Shown: positions 44,356 through 53,534 of the stretch, one piece after another | Layout: each line of letters begins with the position of its first letter | Position numbering within the stretch: the first letter of the stretch is position 1 | Origin: Glutamicibacter sp. JL.03c | GTDB taxonomy: Bacteria > Actinomycetota > Actinomycetes > Actinomycetales > Micrococcaceae | Direction of reading: 5' to 3' | Length of the DNA stretch: 64,000 nucleotides | Assembly (NCBI RefSeq): GCF_025854375.1 | Contig: NZ_CP107575.1 | Span: forward strand, 1,922,001-1,986,000 | Program-made: the position numbers and the translations under genes | The notes under the pieces: generated by a model | Told to the model about the DNA's origin: nothing | The model's input: only the letters and a program-made list of their open reading frames with translations | Databases searched by the model: none

Positions 44356-45309
44356 GTGTCTTCCGTAACCCCCAGTCTCATCATCAATGAACTGGCCAAA
44401 GATTTAGGGCCAGTTCCCGCCTTGGACAACCGCATGCTGCGGGTCCTCGAGTCGGTGTCCCTGAAGGCTTACCCCGGCCAAGTCACCACACTTCTCGGCG
44501 CTAACGGCGCAGGCAAGTCAACAACTTTGGCGTGCGCTCAGGGGTTGCTGCAGCCAGAGGGCGGCACTGTGGAGCTGCTGGGGCAAAACCCGTTCGGCGA
44601 CAACCCCGAGCTTCGCTCGCGCGTAGGCGTCATGCTCCAGGAGGGCGGGCTGCCGCCATCAATGCGCCCGGTCCCGCTGTTGCGTCATGTCGCCTCGCTT
44701 TACCAAAACCCCATCGACATTGACGCACTGATCGCCCGCTTGGATCTCGAATCTTTTGGCACGCGCACCATTCGCCGTCTCTCCGGCGGGCAGAAGCAAC
44801 GTGTTGCCCTCGCCATCGCGCTTGCCGGAGACCCGGAAGTCGTCTTCCTCGATGAGCCAAGCGCAGGTCTGGATCCGCAATCCCGCCAGGTAGTGTTCGA
44901 TCTCATCGCTGAACTGCGCGATGCTGGCAAGGCCATCATCCTGACCACCCATTTGATGGATGACGCGCAACGCCTGAGTGATTACGTGTACATCATCGAT
45001 AAGGGCTGCACTGTCGCACAGGGAACCGTGGCCGAGCTCACCGCACGCGCCGCGGAAGACCAGGATGCTCGCCCCATCTCCTTCGCTGCCCGTCCGGGCC
45101 TGGAGCTGCCCGAGGCACCTGCTGGGTTATATCTCTCCGAGACTTCGCCCGGCGAATATCGCTTGGACGGAGTCAACTCCCCTGAACACCTGCATTGGCT
45201 CACTAGCTGGTGGCTGAAGGCAGGCATCCTGCCGACGCAGCTGAATCTGCAGGCTCGAAGCCTGGAAGATGTATTCCTCGAATTCGCACAAAAGGAGGAA
45301 CACGCGTGA
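44356..45309 (+). CDS. ABC transporter ATP-binding protein (drug/heme-exporter type)
   Basis: A 317-residue ABC ATPase: Walker A GANGAGKST near residue 48, Q-loop VMLQEGGLP, signature LSGGQKQR, Walker B VVFLDEPSAGLDP, H-loop TTHLMDD. The C-terminal 90 residues form a variable domain. It forms an ABC-2 exporter with the permease whose GTG overlaps its stop. Similar genes lie next to ctaA and sufR in other actinobacteria. Substrate is unknown. GTG 44356 or TTG 44353 could start; a -10 box at 44344 suggests a leaderless transcript. Confidence 0.88.
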   Translation: MSSVTPSLIINELAKDLGPVPALDNRMLRVLESVSLKAYPGQVTTLLGANGAGKSTTLACAQGLLQPEGGTVELLGQNPFGDNPELRSRVGVMLQEGGLPPSMRPVPLLRHVASLYQNPIDIDALIARLDLESFGTRTIRRLSGGQKQRVALAIALAGDPEVVFLDEPSAGLDPQSRQVVFDLIAELRDAGKAIILTTHLMDDAQRLSDYVYIIDKGCTVAQGTVAELTARAAEDQDARPISFAARPGLELPEAPAGLYLSETSPGEYRLDGVNSPEHLHWLTSWWLKAGILPTQLNLQARSLEDVFLEFAQKEEHA

Positions 45310-46067
45310 GCCAACAAGCTACGGTCAATAACGCCGTTTCACCCATCAAACGCATTCTCTTCCAAGGAAAATACGAATCCTTGCAAATGTTGAGCAACGG
45401 TGAACAGCTCATTCTCGCGGTGGTCATGCCGATGATCGCCCTAGTCGTTCTCACGCTTACAGATCTCCTTGATGGCGTTGCCGAACGGAGTATCGACGCC
45501 GCAGTTCCTGGCGTCTTAGCGCTGTGCGTCATCTCCACTGCTTTCACCGGCCAGGGAATCGGAACCGGGTTTGATCGCCGTTACGGTGTGCTGAAAATGT
45601 TCTCCACCACACCACTGGGGAAAACCGGACTGATTTTCGGCAAAGTCATCGCTGTGCTCACCGTACTGGCGATTCAAGTTGTTCTCATTACCGCAGTGGC
45701 CCTCTTCATGGGTTGGGAGCCAAACCCCTGGGGCATCGCCCCGGCCATCCTCTTCCTGCTGCTCGGGGCCGCCGCGTTCACTTCGCTTGGGCTGCTAATC
45801 GCGGGCACGGTTCGCCCGGAGGCAACCTTGGCGATCACAAACCTCGCCTGGATTCTTCTGGCCGGAGCCGGAGGCGTGCTGTACCCACTGAGCATGGCGC
45901 CAGCTTGGATCCAGCCCACACTTAACGCCCTGCCATCCGCGGCGCTTGGCGATGCGATGCGCGAAGCGCTGATCTCCGGACACGTCAGCATTGCTGGACT
46001 CATTTTCCTGGTTCTCTGGTCGGCAGCTGGCTCATTTGCAGCCGTCAAGCTCTTCAAGTGGAACTAG
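45306..46067 (+). CDS. ABC-2 type transporter permease
   Basis: A 253-residue permease with six hydrophobic segments (about residues 43-62, 80-100, 120-145, 155-180, 183-205 and 230-250), including GIGTGFDRRYGVLKMFSTTPL, the ABC-2 loop. The GTG at 45306 has AAAGGAGG nine bases upstream and overlaps the ATPase stop (GTGA). Earlier in-frame codons lie inside the ATPase gene. Upstream of ctaA by 30 bases, so it may be in one operon with it; a link to cytochrome oxidase maturation is a guess. Confidence 0.88.
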   Translation: MSQQATVNNAVSPIKRILFQGKYESLQMLSNGEQLILAVVMPMIALVVLTLTDLLDGVAERSIDAAVPGVLALCVISTAFTGQGIGTGFDRRYGVLKMFSTTPLGKTGLIFGKVIAVLTVLAIQVVLITAVALFMGWEPNPWGIAPAILFLLLGAAAFTSLGLLIAGTVRPEATLAITNLAWILLAGAGGVLYPLSMAPAWIQPTLNALPSAALGDAMREALISGHVSIAGLIFLVLWSAAGSFAAVKLFKWN

Positions 46068-46097
46068 CCAATACATATATCTTCAAGGGAGATTTCC

Positions 46098-47036
46098 ATG
46101 TCTTCAGATCTGGCCATTAAAAGCTGGACCGCCAAGCTGCCAACGAAGGTCACTCGCCTCGTGCATGGCCTCGCGATTGCCTCGTTGATCTCTCAGGTTG
46201 GCATCATCGTAACCGGCGGTGCAGTCCGGCTGACCGAATCGGGCCTGGGATGTTCGCACTGGCCCAACTGCGTTCCGGGCTCGATGACGCCAGTGCCAGC
46301 CATGGGCATCCACGGCATCATCGAATTCGGCAACCGCACCTTGACCTTCGTCCTATTGGCGATCGCAGTGGCATTCCTCATCTCGGTCTGGACTATGCGA
46401 CGGACTCACTCCACTCTGTTCAACCTTGGGCTGGCCCTCTTGCTAGGCATCCCAGCCCAGGGCGTCATCGGCGGCATCACGGTATGGACAGGACTGAATC
46501 CATGGGTTGTCTCCCTGCACTTCCTGCTTTCAGGAGCACTGGTGATCCTGGCGACCATGCTGGTCAATCGCACGCGTACTGAGCTGAAAGCCCAGGAGAA
46601 CCCGGCGACTACCAAGACCGTTCGCCAGACCGCCACCGCAGCATGGATCTTCAGCATCCTCGCTGTCATCCTGGGCACCATTGTTACCGGAACAGGCCCA
46701 CACGCCGGGGACGCGACGACGCCTCGCCATATGTTCGATCCGCTGCTGGTAACCCGCATGCACACTGCACCGGTATACCTGCTGGTTATCGCCACCGTCG
46801 CATTGCTGATCCTGGTCTACAAAGCCGGCGGCAATGCCCGCTTGCGCTCGTCCGCCTGGTGGCTAGTAGCGGTCATCTTGGTTCAAGGAGCCATCGGATA
46901 CACCCAGCACTTCACTGGTTTGCCCATCGGATTGGTGCTCCTTCATATGCTTGGTGCCAGTTTGCTGCTGGTATCCAGTACTGACACATGGGATCGGACT
47001 GCACTTCTTCCCAAGTACCAGCGAGTCGATAAGTAG
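46098..47036 (+). CDS. ctaA: Haem A synthase
   Basis: Oxidises the C8 methyl of haem O to the formyl group of haem A for cytochrome aa3 oxidase. COX15/CtaA membrane protein of 312 residues with eight hydrophobic segments. It has the paired His sites GIHGIIEFGNRTL, VVSLHF, TRMHTAPVY and LVLLHMLGAS, and the extracytoplasmic Cys pair CSHWPNC near residues 53-59. GAGGAGATTTCC-type leader (CAAGGGAGATTTCC) before the ATG. Its partner ctaB is encoded 1.5 kb away on the opposite strand. Confidence 0.95.
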   Translation: MSSDLAIKSWTAKLPTKVTRLVHGLAIASLISQVGIIVTGGAVRLTESGLGCSHWPNCVPGSMTPVPAMGIHGIIEFGNRTLTFVLLAIAVAFLISVWTMRRTHSTLFNLGLALLLGIPAQGVIGGITVWTGLNPWVVSLHFLLSGALVILATMLVNRTRTELKAQENPATTKTVRQTATAAWIFSILAVILGTIVTGTGPHAGDATTPRHMFDPLLVTRMHTAPVYLLVIATVALLILVYKAGGNARLRSSAWWLVAVILVQGAIGYTQHFTGLPIGLVLLHMLGASLLLVSSTDTWDRTALLPKYQRVDK

Positions 47037-47045
47037 CCTCGCAGG

Positions 47046-47092
47046 ACAGCTCGGGTGGCCATGCAAGCACATTGCATGGCCACCCGAGCTGT
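47046..47092. terminator. Strong hairpin after ctaA
   Basis: A perfect 21-bp stem (47046-47066 with 47072-47092) and 5-base loop, between convergent ctaA and the HAAS-like membrane protein gene. Likely bidirectional terminator. Confidence 0.85.
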
Positions 47093-47123
47093 TTAACATG
47101 GCCTTGCGGCCGCGATCCACTTC

Positions 47124-48071
47124 CTAACCTGCCGCGTTGCGCTTCTCGAACCACAACAGGCCGTACAAGCCGAAGTAGAAATACATTGTGCCCGCGAGCC
47201 AGAACGCGGCCGAAAGCATCCCGTGGTCAATGATGGACAGTGCTGCCAGTCCAGCGCCAACGACGCTGGTTGCCCACAGAGCCAGCCTATATCTGAGCAG
47301 GAATCCTACGCCACATAGAAGACCGACGGCCGCGTAAGCGTAGGCTCCGCCCCCTTCGACGGCTCCGGTGACTAGGCCGCCCACAGCGAATAGCACGGGG
47401 ATCAGCAAGGCCGCCGCACCGATCAGCTGGATGGCGCGCGAACGTTTGGCTCTACGGTCTTGGCTGAGCTTTAGATTGCTGGCCCCGACGAGCATCCAGG
47501 CGGTAACCATCGATGGCACGAAGAACATCCCCAAGCCGGTCCCGCAGAAAATTACCACAATCGTCAGGACGATAGCGGCGGCGATACTGTATTTGCGCGC
47601 TATTACCGGCCGCATCATTGCCGAGGCAGCAACCATCAAGGCAAGTGCCAACACGATCAGGAGCTGTATCGCGGCGAAGATATCCGGGTAGCCGTAATTG
47701 ATACTCAGCCCCTGGAGATCCACGGGACCGAAAGCCATCTCGACGATGGTTGAATCCGAGGATCGCGAAACGATCGCGGCGAACAACCCGGTCACCAAGG
47801 CGACAATGCCCAGCACGCGTCGAATCGTGCGCATTCGAGGCGAGTTCCCGTCCTGCATCATGTCATCCAGATACGGCGCAGCCACGGCCTGCGGTGAACC
47901 GAGCGCCGCAAGGATCTGCCTGTCGCTGCGTCCCCGTTCACGTCCCGCATCGATATGCGCCGCGATATCTTCAACAAGATCGCGTCGTGCCTCCACAGGT
48001 ACATGTCGCAGAAGACGATCCAAGGCGCGCAGATATGACTCCACGCTTTGGTGCTCAGCTAGCTTCGCCAT
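47124..48071 (-). CDS. HAAS-like multi-pass membrane protein, partner of PadR regulator
   Basis: A 315-residue protein. The N-terminal 70 residues are a helical HAAS-type domain (VESYLRALDRLLRHVPVEARRDLVEDI...AALGSPQAVAAPYL); then follow about eight hydrophobic segments. Start ATG at 48071 has GGAGGGCAAG before it and overlaps the padR-like gene by 17 bases. Such genes occur with PadR regulators in many actinobacteria and Firmicutes; function unknown, possibly a sensor or transporter-like protein. Confidence 0.85.
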   Translation of the reverse strand: MAKLAEHQSVESYLRALDRLLRHVPVEARRDLVEDIAAHIDAGRERGRSDRQILAALGSPQAVAAPYLDDMMQDGNSPRMRTIRRVLGIVALVTGLFAAIVSRSSDSTIVEMAFGPVDLQGLSINYGYPDIFAAIQLLIVLALALMVAASAMMRPVIARKYSIAAAIVLTIVVIFCGTGLGMFFVPSMVTAWMLVGASNLKLSQDRRAKRSRAIQLIGAAALLIPVLFAVGGLVTGAVEGGGAYAYAAVGLLCGVGFLLRYRLALWATSVVGAGLAALSIIDHGMLSAAFWLAGTMYFYFGLYGLLWFEKRNAAG

Positions 48072-48405
48072 CTTGCCCTCCAAGTAATTGTTCGACCTGC
48101 GCCGTGATGTCCACCCAGACTGCGCGAAATTCCTTGAGCATGACTTGTCCGCGGTCGGTGATTGAATAGTATTTTCGCTTCCGGCCTGCCCCGCCTTCTT
48201 CCCAGCGGGTCTCGACCAAACCCGCCGTTTTCATGCGGGCGAGGAGCGGATACAAGCTGCCTTCCCCAGCAGTCAAATGCCGCTTCGTCAATTCTTCAGC
48301 AAGTTCCAGCCCATACTTGTCTTCGCTTGCCAAGGAACCCAGAACGCAATATTCGAGCACTCCCTTGCGTATGTTGGTTGCTATCTTTTCGCGCTGTTCA
48401 AGCAT
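48055..48405 (-). CDS. PadR family transcriptional regulator
   Basis: A 116-residue winged-helix PadR protein: MLEQREKIATNIRKGVLEYCVLGSLA, DKYGLELAEEL, GEGSLYPLLARMKTAGLVE, GRKRKYYSITDRG. The ATG at 48405 is chosen; an upstream extension to 48546 runs through the likely promoter. Two 13-bp dyads at 48419-48445 just upstream suggest autoregulation. Ligand unknown. Confidence 0.9.
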   Translation of the reverse strand: MLEQREKIATNIRKGVLEYCVLGSLASEDKYGLELAEELTKRHLTAGEGSLYPLLARMKTAGLVETRWEEGGAGRKRKYYSITDRGQVMLKEFRAVWVDITAQVEQLLGGQDGEAS

Positions 48406-48418
48406 GATTCGAGGATAT

Positions 48419-48445
48419 CTTGCATAACAAGACTTGTATAGCAAG
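48419..48445. promoter_or_regulatory. Double PadR-type operator
   Basis: CTTGCATAACAAG (48419-48431) and CTTGTATAGCAAG (48433-48445), one base apart, form a 27-bp double dyad 14 bases before the padR start. Typical of an autoregulated PadR promoter. Confidence 0.65.
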
Positions 48446-48563
48446 ATTTTCATTCGAAGCCCGGCCATCTTGGAACGGCCTGGTTTTAGGTAGGCGAAAG
48501 CCCCTCCGCCAATCCAAGGATTTTTGCGAAGGGGCTTGCAGATCATGGAAGCTACAACGGCAA

Positions 48564-49541
48564 TCAGCCGAAGAGCGGGTTCCCCACAAAAGGATCAATT
48601 GCCAAAGCCAAAAAGACAATGGACAAGTAAGTGATGGAAATGTGGAAGACCTTCATGGCCTTGCGATTCACTACTGCAGGCTTGTGATCACCCTGAGCTT
48701 CACGGTAGAGGACATGCGATTCGTAGATGAACCAGATGCCCGCGCCACCGGCAATCGCCGTGTAAACGATGCCTGCGTGACCCAGCGGGACGAGCAGGAG
48801 TGAGCAAACGACAGTTGCCCATGCGTAAAGAACCACCTGGACCGACACGCGTCGAGCGTTGGCAATCGCACCGAGCATCGGGACCGACGCAGCGTTGTAA
48901 TCATCCGCGTACTTCATCGATAGCGGCCAGTAATGAGGTGGAGTCCATAGGAAGATGACCAGGAACAGGATGATCGCTGGCCATTCAATGGTTTCTTTCA
49001 CGGCAGCCCACGCGATGAGCACTGGCATGCAGCCGGCGATACCACCCCAAACGATGTTCTGGGCGGTGCGGCGCTTCAAGATCATCGTGTAGAACACTAC
49101 ATACAGCAGGATGGCGGCTAGACCCAGAGCGGTAGTCAGTGGATTGGTCCCGAACCACAGCACGACCAACGAAGCAATCGCCAGAGCCCACGAGAAGATC
49201 AGTGCCTCTTTAGGGGTCAGATCGCCGGTGACCAAAGGACGCCCCTTGGTGCGCTTCATCAACTTGTCCATGTCGCGATCGATATAGCAGTTGAAGGCTC
49301 CCGATGCCCCAGCAGCCATGGCACCGCCGATGAGAGTGGAGATCATCAACCACACTGGCGGGAATCCTCGCTGAGCAAAGATCATGGTCGGGAAGGTGCT
49401 CACCAGCAGCAACTCGATAACGCGAGGTTTGGTCAACGCCAAATAGGCGCTGGCCTTGCGCTTCACATACTCCCCGGTACTTTCGCCAGGCTGACGCGAG
49501 GCGCGAGGCACGGATGCTCCAGCGACACTTTGAGTCTTCAA
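48564..49541 (-). CDS. ctaB: Protohaem IX farnesyltransferase (haem O synthase)
   Basis: UbiA-family prenyltransferase that adds farnesyl to haem B, giving haem O for CtaA. 325 residues, nine hydrophobic segments, with the [20 protein letters not shown] diphosphate-binding motif near residue 84 and YNAASVPML near 216. Divergent from tkt, as in other actinobacteria. Confidence 0.95.
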   Translation of the reverse strand: MKTQSVAGASVPRASRQPGESTGEYVKRKASAYLALTKPRVIELLLVSTFPTMIFAQRGFPPVWLMISTLIGGAMAAGASGAFNCYIDRDMDKLMKRTKGRPLVTGDLTPKEALIFSWALAIASLVVLWFGTNPLTTALGLAAILLYVVFYTMILKRRTAQNIVWGGIAGCMPVLIAWAAVKETIEWPAIILFLVIFLWTPPHYWPLSMKYADDYNAASVPMLGAIANARRVSVQVVLYAWATVVCSLLLVPLGHAGIVYTAIAGGAGIWFIYESHVLYREAQGDHKPAVVNRKAMKVFHISITYLSIVFLALAIDPFVGNPLFG

Positions 49542-50297
49542 TTAAACGCACTCAGTTCTTCACGGGTACAAGATAGACAAAGCTCATTCTACGCCCGATA
49601 GAAATTCTTTGAAACTCCAAACCGGAGAGTTCTTCAGCAAATGTAGGTGATCTCTATCAATCTGGATACCCACTCGATCCCCTGGGGCAGCCAAGGCCGT
49701 CGCGGTTCGGCGCGAGTTCCACGAACGGAGAACATCGACCCACGACGACCGTTTCTTGCCGACTGGCGCGTCACTAAGTCTCAATATTCGGACAGCCACC
49801 TCGGAACCCGGCACCCGGGACGCGGCACCACGAGCCAGCAATTGTTAGATCTTTGAAACTCGTGCGTTGCACGCCGAAGCGAGAGCACTTGAGTCCGCGA
49901 CAAACAGCATCTGAGCACTGTATCGATTAGGTTTACAATCTTTGTAGATTGTTCATTTGCATCTGGCGACACTTGTGACCAGCACCGAATTCCGCTCCTC
50001 GGGCATGCGAATAACCACAACATCACGCAAGGTGACCGCCGTTACATCGCAGCGCATCGCTTGCAACCGTTTATCAACCGTGAATCCACTGTTACGTGGT
50101 GGAAATAAACTTGCGTGTCATCTTGCTATAACCAGCACCTCACTCATCGTTTTCGCGATAGAGTTGGACGAGATTGCGCCGTCGCAACCTACATCTTCCA
50201 GAGCAGTAAAGAGCTCAGGAATATATGGGAGGCGACGGCGTATTGCGTGTCAGCGGGAGAGATCTCCCGTCCGAGCCTGAATGGAAGGAACGCCGCT
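49542..50297. other. Divergent control region between ctaB and tkt
   Basis: About 755 bases without a gene. It holds the promoters of ctaB and the tkt operon. A dyad ACAATCT-TTGT-AGATTGT lies at 49935-49952 with a -10-like TACAAT at 49934. A 7-bp inverted repeat CGGGAGA..TCTCCCG lies at 50254-50269 near the tkt ribosome binding site. No RNA gene was recognised. Confidence 0.5.
49935..49952. promoter_or_regulatory. Palindrome in ctaB-tkt intergenic region
   Basis: Perfect 7-bp arms ACAATCT and AGATTGT with a TTGT centre, about 346 bases before the tkt start and about 394 bases from ctaB. Candidate operator of unknown regulator. Confidence 0.45.
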
Positions 50298-52412
50298 GTG
50301 GCGACTGAATCCTTAGTAGAAGAGTTTTCACTGACCGAGTTGGACCGTAAGGCCATCGACACCACCCGTGTCCTGGCAGCCGACGCTGTTGAAAAAGTTG
50401 GCAATGGCCACCCTGGTACCGCCATGAGCCTGGCACCGGCCGCCTACCTGATTTTCCAGAAGCACCTGCGCCACGATCCGAAGGATCCAAACTGGATCGG
50501 ACGCGACCGATTCGTCCTCTCCCCTGGCCACACCTCCTTGACCCTGTACCTGCAGCTGTTCCTCTCCGGCTACGGCCTGGAGATGGAAGACATCGAGGCA
50601 CTGCGCACCTGGGGCGCCAAGACCCCGGGCCACCCGGAGTACGGCCATACCGCCGGCGTCGAAATCACCACCGGTCCGCTGGGCCAGGGCCTGGCTTCCG
50701 CCGTGGGCTTCGCCTACTCCCAGCGCCGCATGCGCGGCCTGCTGGATCCAGCCGCTGAGCCGGGCACCAGCCCCTTCGACCACACCGTCTACGTCATTGC
50801 TTCCGACGGCGACCTGCAGGAAGGCGTCACCTCCGAGGCCTCTTCGCTGGCGGGACACCAGGAACTTGGCAACCTCGTCGTCATTTACGATGACAACAAG
50901 ATTTCCATCGAGAACGACACCGACATCGCCTTCACTGAAGACGTCCTCGGCCGCTACGACTCCTACGGCTGGCACACCCAGCGTGTTGACTGGACCGTCA
51001 CCGGCGAATACGTGGAAGACCTGAAGGCACTGGATGAGGCAATTCGCGCCGCCAAGGCCGAGACCTCCCGCCCTTCGATCATCGCTCTGCGCACCGTCAT
51101 CGGCTGGCCAGCTCCAACCAAGCAGAACACCGGTGGCATCCACGGTTCGAAGCTCGGTACCGAAGAAGTAGCAGGCCTGAAGGAAGTCCTGGGCTTCGAC
51201 CCGGCAAAGAACTTCCACATCGACCAGGAAGTACTGGATCACGCCCGCGAGGTCGTCACCCGCGGCGCAGACCTGCACGCTTCGTGGAACGAGGGCTTCA
51301 CTGCCTGGAAGAGCGCAAACCCGGAGCAGGCCGCCCTGCTGAAGCGCCTGGAATCGGGCAAGCTGCCTGAAGGCTGGACCGAGAAGCTTCCGGTCTTCGA
51401 GCCAGGCTCCACCATGGCCACCCGTTCAGCTTCGGGCAAGGTCATCAACGCCATCGCCGATGAGTTGCCAGAACTCTGGGGCGGCTCGGCCGACCTCGCA
51501 GGCTCGAACAACACCACCATCGACACCGCGAAGTCCTTCGCACCGGAGCGCCGCTCCACCGCTTCGTGGGATGCCAGCCCATACGGCCGCGTCCTGCACT
51601 TCGGTATCCGCGAGCATGCCGCTGCCTCGATCGTCAACGGCATTGTGCTCTCCAGCCCAACCCGCGCGTTCTCCGGCACCTTCCTGATCTTCTCGGACTA
51701 CCAGCGCCCGGCCATCCGCTTGGCTGCCCTGATGGGTGTTCCATCGATCTTCGTTTGGACCCACGACTCCATCGGCTTGGGCGAAGACGGCCCAACCCAC
51801 CAGCCAGTGGAACAGCTTGCGTCCCTGCGCATCATCCCGAACTTCGACGTGGTCCGCCCAGCGGATGCCAACGAAGTCGCCTACGCATGGCGCGGCATGC
51901 TGGAACTGACCGATACCCCATCGGGCATCGTGCTCTCCCGCCAGAACCTGCCAATCTACGACCGTGCAGCCAACGGCTTCCGCGGTGCAGAAGGCACCCT
52001 GAAGGGTGGCTACATCCTGGCCGAGGCAGTACGCGACGGCGCAGAGGTCACCCCAGACGTGATCCTGCTGGCTACCGGTTCCGAGGTGGAACTGGCAGTC
52101 GAGGCCCGTGAGGAGCTGGCCGCCAAGAACATCGCAGCCCGCGTGGTCTCGCTGCCTTCCCTGGAGTGGTTCGCCAAGCAGGATGCCGCCTACCGCGAAG
52201 AGGTCCTGCCCGCTGCCATCACCGCCCGCGTGTCGGTCGAAGCTGGCGTGGCCCAGGGCTGGCGCGAGCTGGTCGGCGCCAATGGCGAGATCATTTCCCT
52301 GGATCACTTTGGCGCTTCTGCCGATTACAAGAAGCTGTACTCCGAGTTTGGCATCACCACCGCGGCTGTTGTTGCCGCAGCCGAAACCTCCGTGCAGAAC
52401 GCTGCAAAGTAA
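50298..52412 (+). CDS. tkt: Transketolase
   Basis: Thiamine diphosphate enzyme moving two-carbon units between sugar phosphates. From GTG at 50298 (AAGGAA nine bases upstream) it has 704 residues; an open frame further upstream is ignored. Motifs: GNGHPGTAMSLAP near residue 34, ASDGDLQEG (ThDP-binding start) near 165, HDSIGLGEDGPTHQPVE near 490 and DRAANGFRGAE. First gene of tkt-tal-pgi-zwf-opcA-pgl. Confidence 0.96.
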   Translation: MATESLVEEFSLTELDRKAIDTTRVLAADAVEKVGNGHPGTAMSLAPAAYLIFQKHLRHDPKDPNWIGRDRFVLSPGHTSLTLYLQLFLSGYGLEMEDIEALRTWGAKTPGHPEYGHTAGVEITTGPLGQGLASAVGFAYSQRRMRGLLDPAAEPGTSPFDHTVYVIASDGDLQEGVTSEASSLAGHQELGNLVVIYDDNKISIENDTDIAFTEDVLGRYDSYGWHTQRVDWTVTGEYVEDLKALDEAIRAAKAETSRPSIIALRTVIGWPAPTKQNTGGIHGSKLGTEEVAGLKEVLGFDPAKNFHIDQEVLDHAREVVTRGADLHASWNEGFTAWKSANPEQAALLKRLESGKLPEGWTEKLPVFEPGSTMATRSASGKVINAIADELPELWGGSADLAGSNNTTIDTAKSFAPERRSTASWDASPYGRVLHFGIREHAAASIVNGIVLSSPTRAFSGTFLIFSDYQRPAIRLAALMGVPSIFVWTHDSIGLGEDGPTHQPVEQLASLRIIPNFDVVRPADANEVAYAWRGMLELTDTPSGIVLSRQNLPIYDRAANGFRGAEGTLKGGYILAEAVRDGAEVTPDVILLATGSEVELAVEAREELAAKNIAARVVSLPSLEWFAKQDAAYREEVLPAAITARVSVEAGVAQGWRELVGANGEIISLDHFGASADYKKLYSEFGITTAAVVAAAETSVQNAAK

Positions 52413-52430
52413 GGAACCGAAGTAAATATT

Positions 52431-53534
52431 ATGAGCAATCCAAATACCCAGGCCCTGTCCGATGCCGGCGTTTCAATCTGGCTCGATGATCTTTCCCGCG
52501 AGCGACTGACCAGCGGTTCGCTGGCCAAGCTGATCGAAGAGAAGAACGTCGTCGGCGTGACCACCAACCCCGCGATCTTCGCAGCATCGCTGTCCAAGGC
52601 CGAGGTGTACGGCGAAGCCATCGCCGAGCAGCGCAACAAGTCGGTCGAGGACGCCATCACCGAAATCACCAGCGATGACGTAGCCGCGGCCTGCGACCTG
52701 TTCAAGGGCATCTACGAGTCCTCCAAGGGCTTCGACGGCCGCGTGTCCATCGAAGTCGACCCTCGCCTGGCTCACGAAACCGCGCCGACCATCGCCCAGG
52801 CCAAGGCCCTGTACGAGCGTGTCAACCGCGAAAACGTGCTGATCAAGATCCCGGCAACCCTTGAGGGTTTGGAAGCGATCACCGAGACCATCGCCGAAGG
52901 CATCTCGGTCAACGTGACCCTGATCTTCTCGCTGGAACGCTATCGCGAAGTCATCAACGCCTACCTGATCGGCCTGGAGAAGGCCCACGCCAAGGGCCTG
53001 GACCTGTCCAAGATCCACTCGGTCGCTTCCTTCTTCGTTTCCCGCGTGGACACCGAGATCGACAAGCGGCTGGATGCCATTGGCACTGAGGCAGCCACCG
53101 CGCTGCGCGGCCAGGCCGGCGTGGCCAACGCCCGCCTTGCCTACCAGGTCTTCGAGGAGACCTTCGCTTCGGCTCGCTACGAGGTGCTGGCTGCTGCCGG
53201 CGCCAACGTCCAGCGTCCGCTGTGGGCCTCGACCGGCGTCAAGGATCCTGCCTACCCATCCACCCTGTACGTCGCCGAACTGGTGGCACCGCAGACCGTG
53301 AACACCATGCCGGAAAAGACCCTGGATGCCACGGCAGCCGAGGCCGAGGTACGCGGCAACGCGGTCGCCGGCAGCTACGATGCAGCCAACCGCGTGCTGG
53401 ACAAGCTCGCCGCCCAGGGCATCGACTACAACGAGATCGTGAACCTGTTGGAGGTCGAGGGCGTCGACAAGTTCGAGGTCGCCTGGAACGAACTGCTCGA
53501 AGACATGTCCGTCGCACTGAAGGGAGCCAAGTAG
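52431..53534 (+). CDS. tal: Transaldolase
   Basis: Transfers dihydroxyacetone between sugar phosphates via a Schiff base. 367 residues, with VTTNPAIF near residue 42, the lysine in [12 protein letters not shown] near 141 and [19 protein letters not shown]. Starts 18 bases after tkt. Length is typical of the long actinobacterial type (about 370). Confidence 0.95.
   Translation: MSNPNTQALSDAGVSIWLDDLSRERLTSGSLAKLIEEKNVVGVTTNPAIFAASLSKAEVYGEAIAEQRNKSVEDAITEITSDDVAAACDLFKGIYESSKGFDGRVSIEVDPRLAHETAPTIAQAKALYERVNRENVLIKIPATLEGLEAITETIAEGISVNVTLIFSLERYREVINAYLIGLEKAHAKGLDLSKIHSVASFFVSRVDTEIDKRLDAIGTEAATALRGQAGVANARLAYQVFEETFASARYEVLAAAGANVQRPLWASTGVKDPAYPSTLYVAELVAPQTVNTMPEKTLDATAAEAEVRGNAVAGSYDAANRVLDKLAAQGIDYNEIVNLLEVEGVDKFEVAWNELLEDMSVALKGAK

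Noticed and set aside
50115-50297. N-terminal extension of transketolase
   Set aside because: The added residues are not transketolase-like; GTG at 50298 has a good ribosome binding site.
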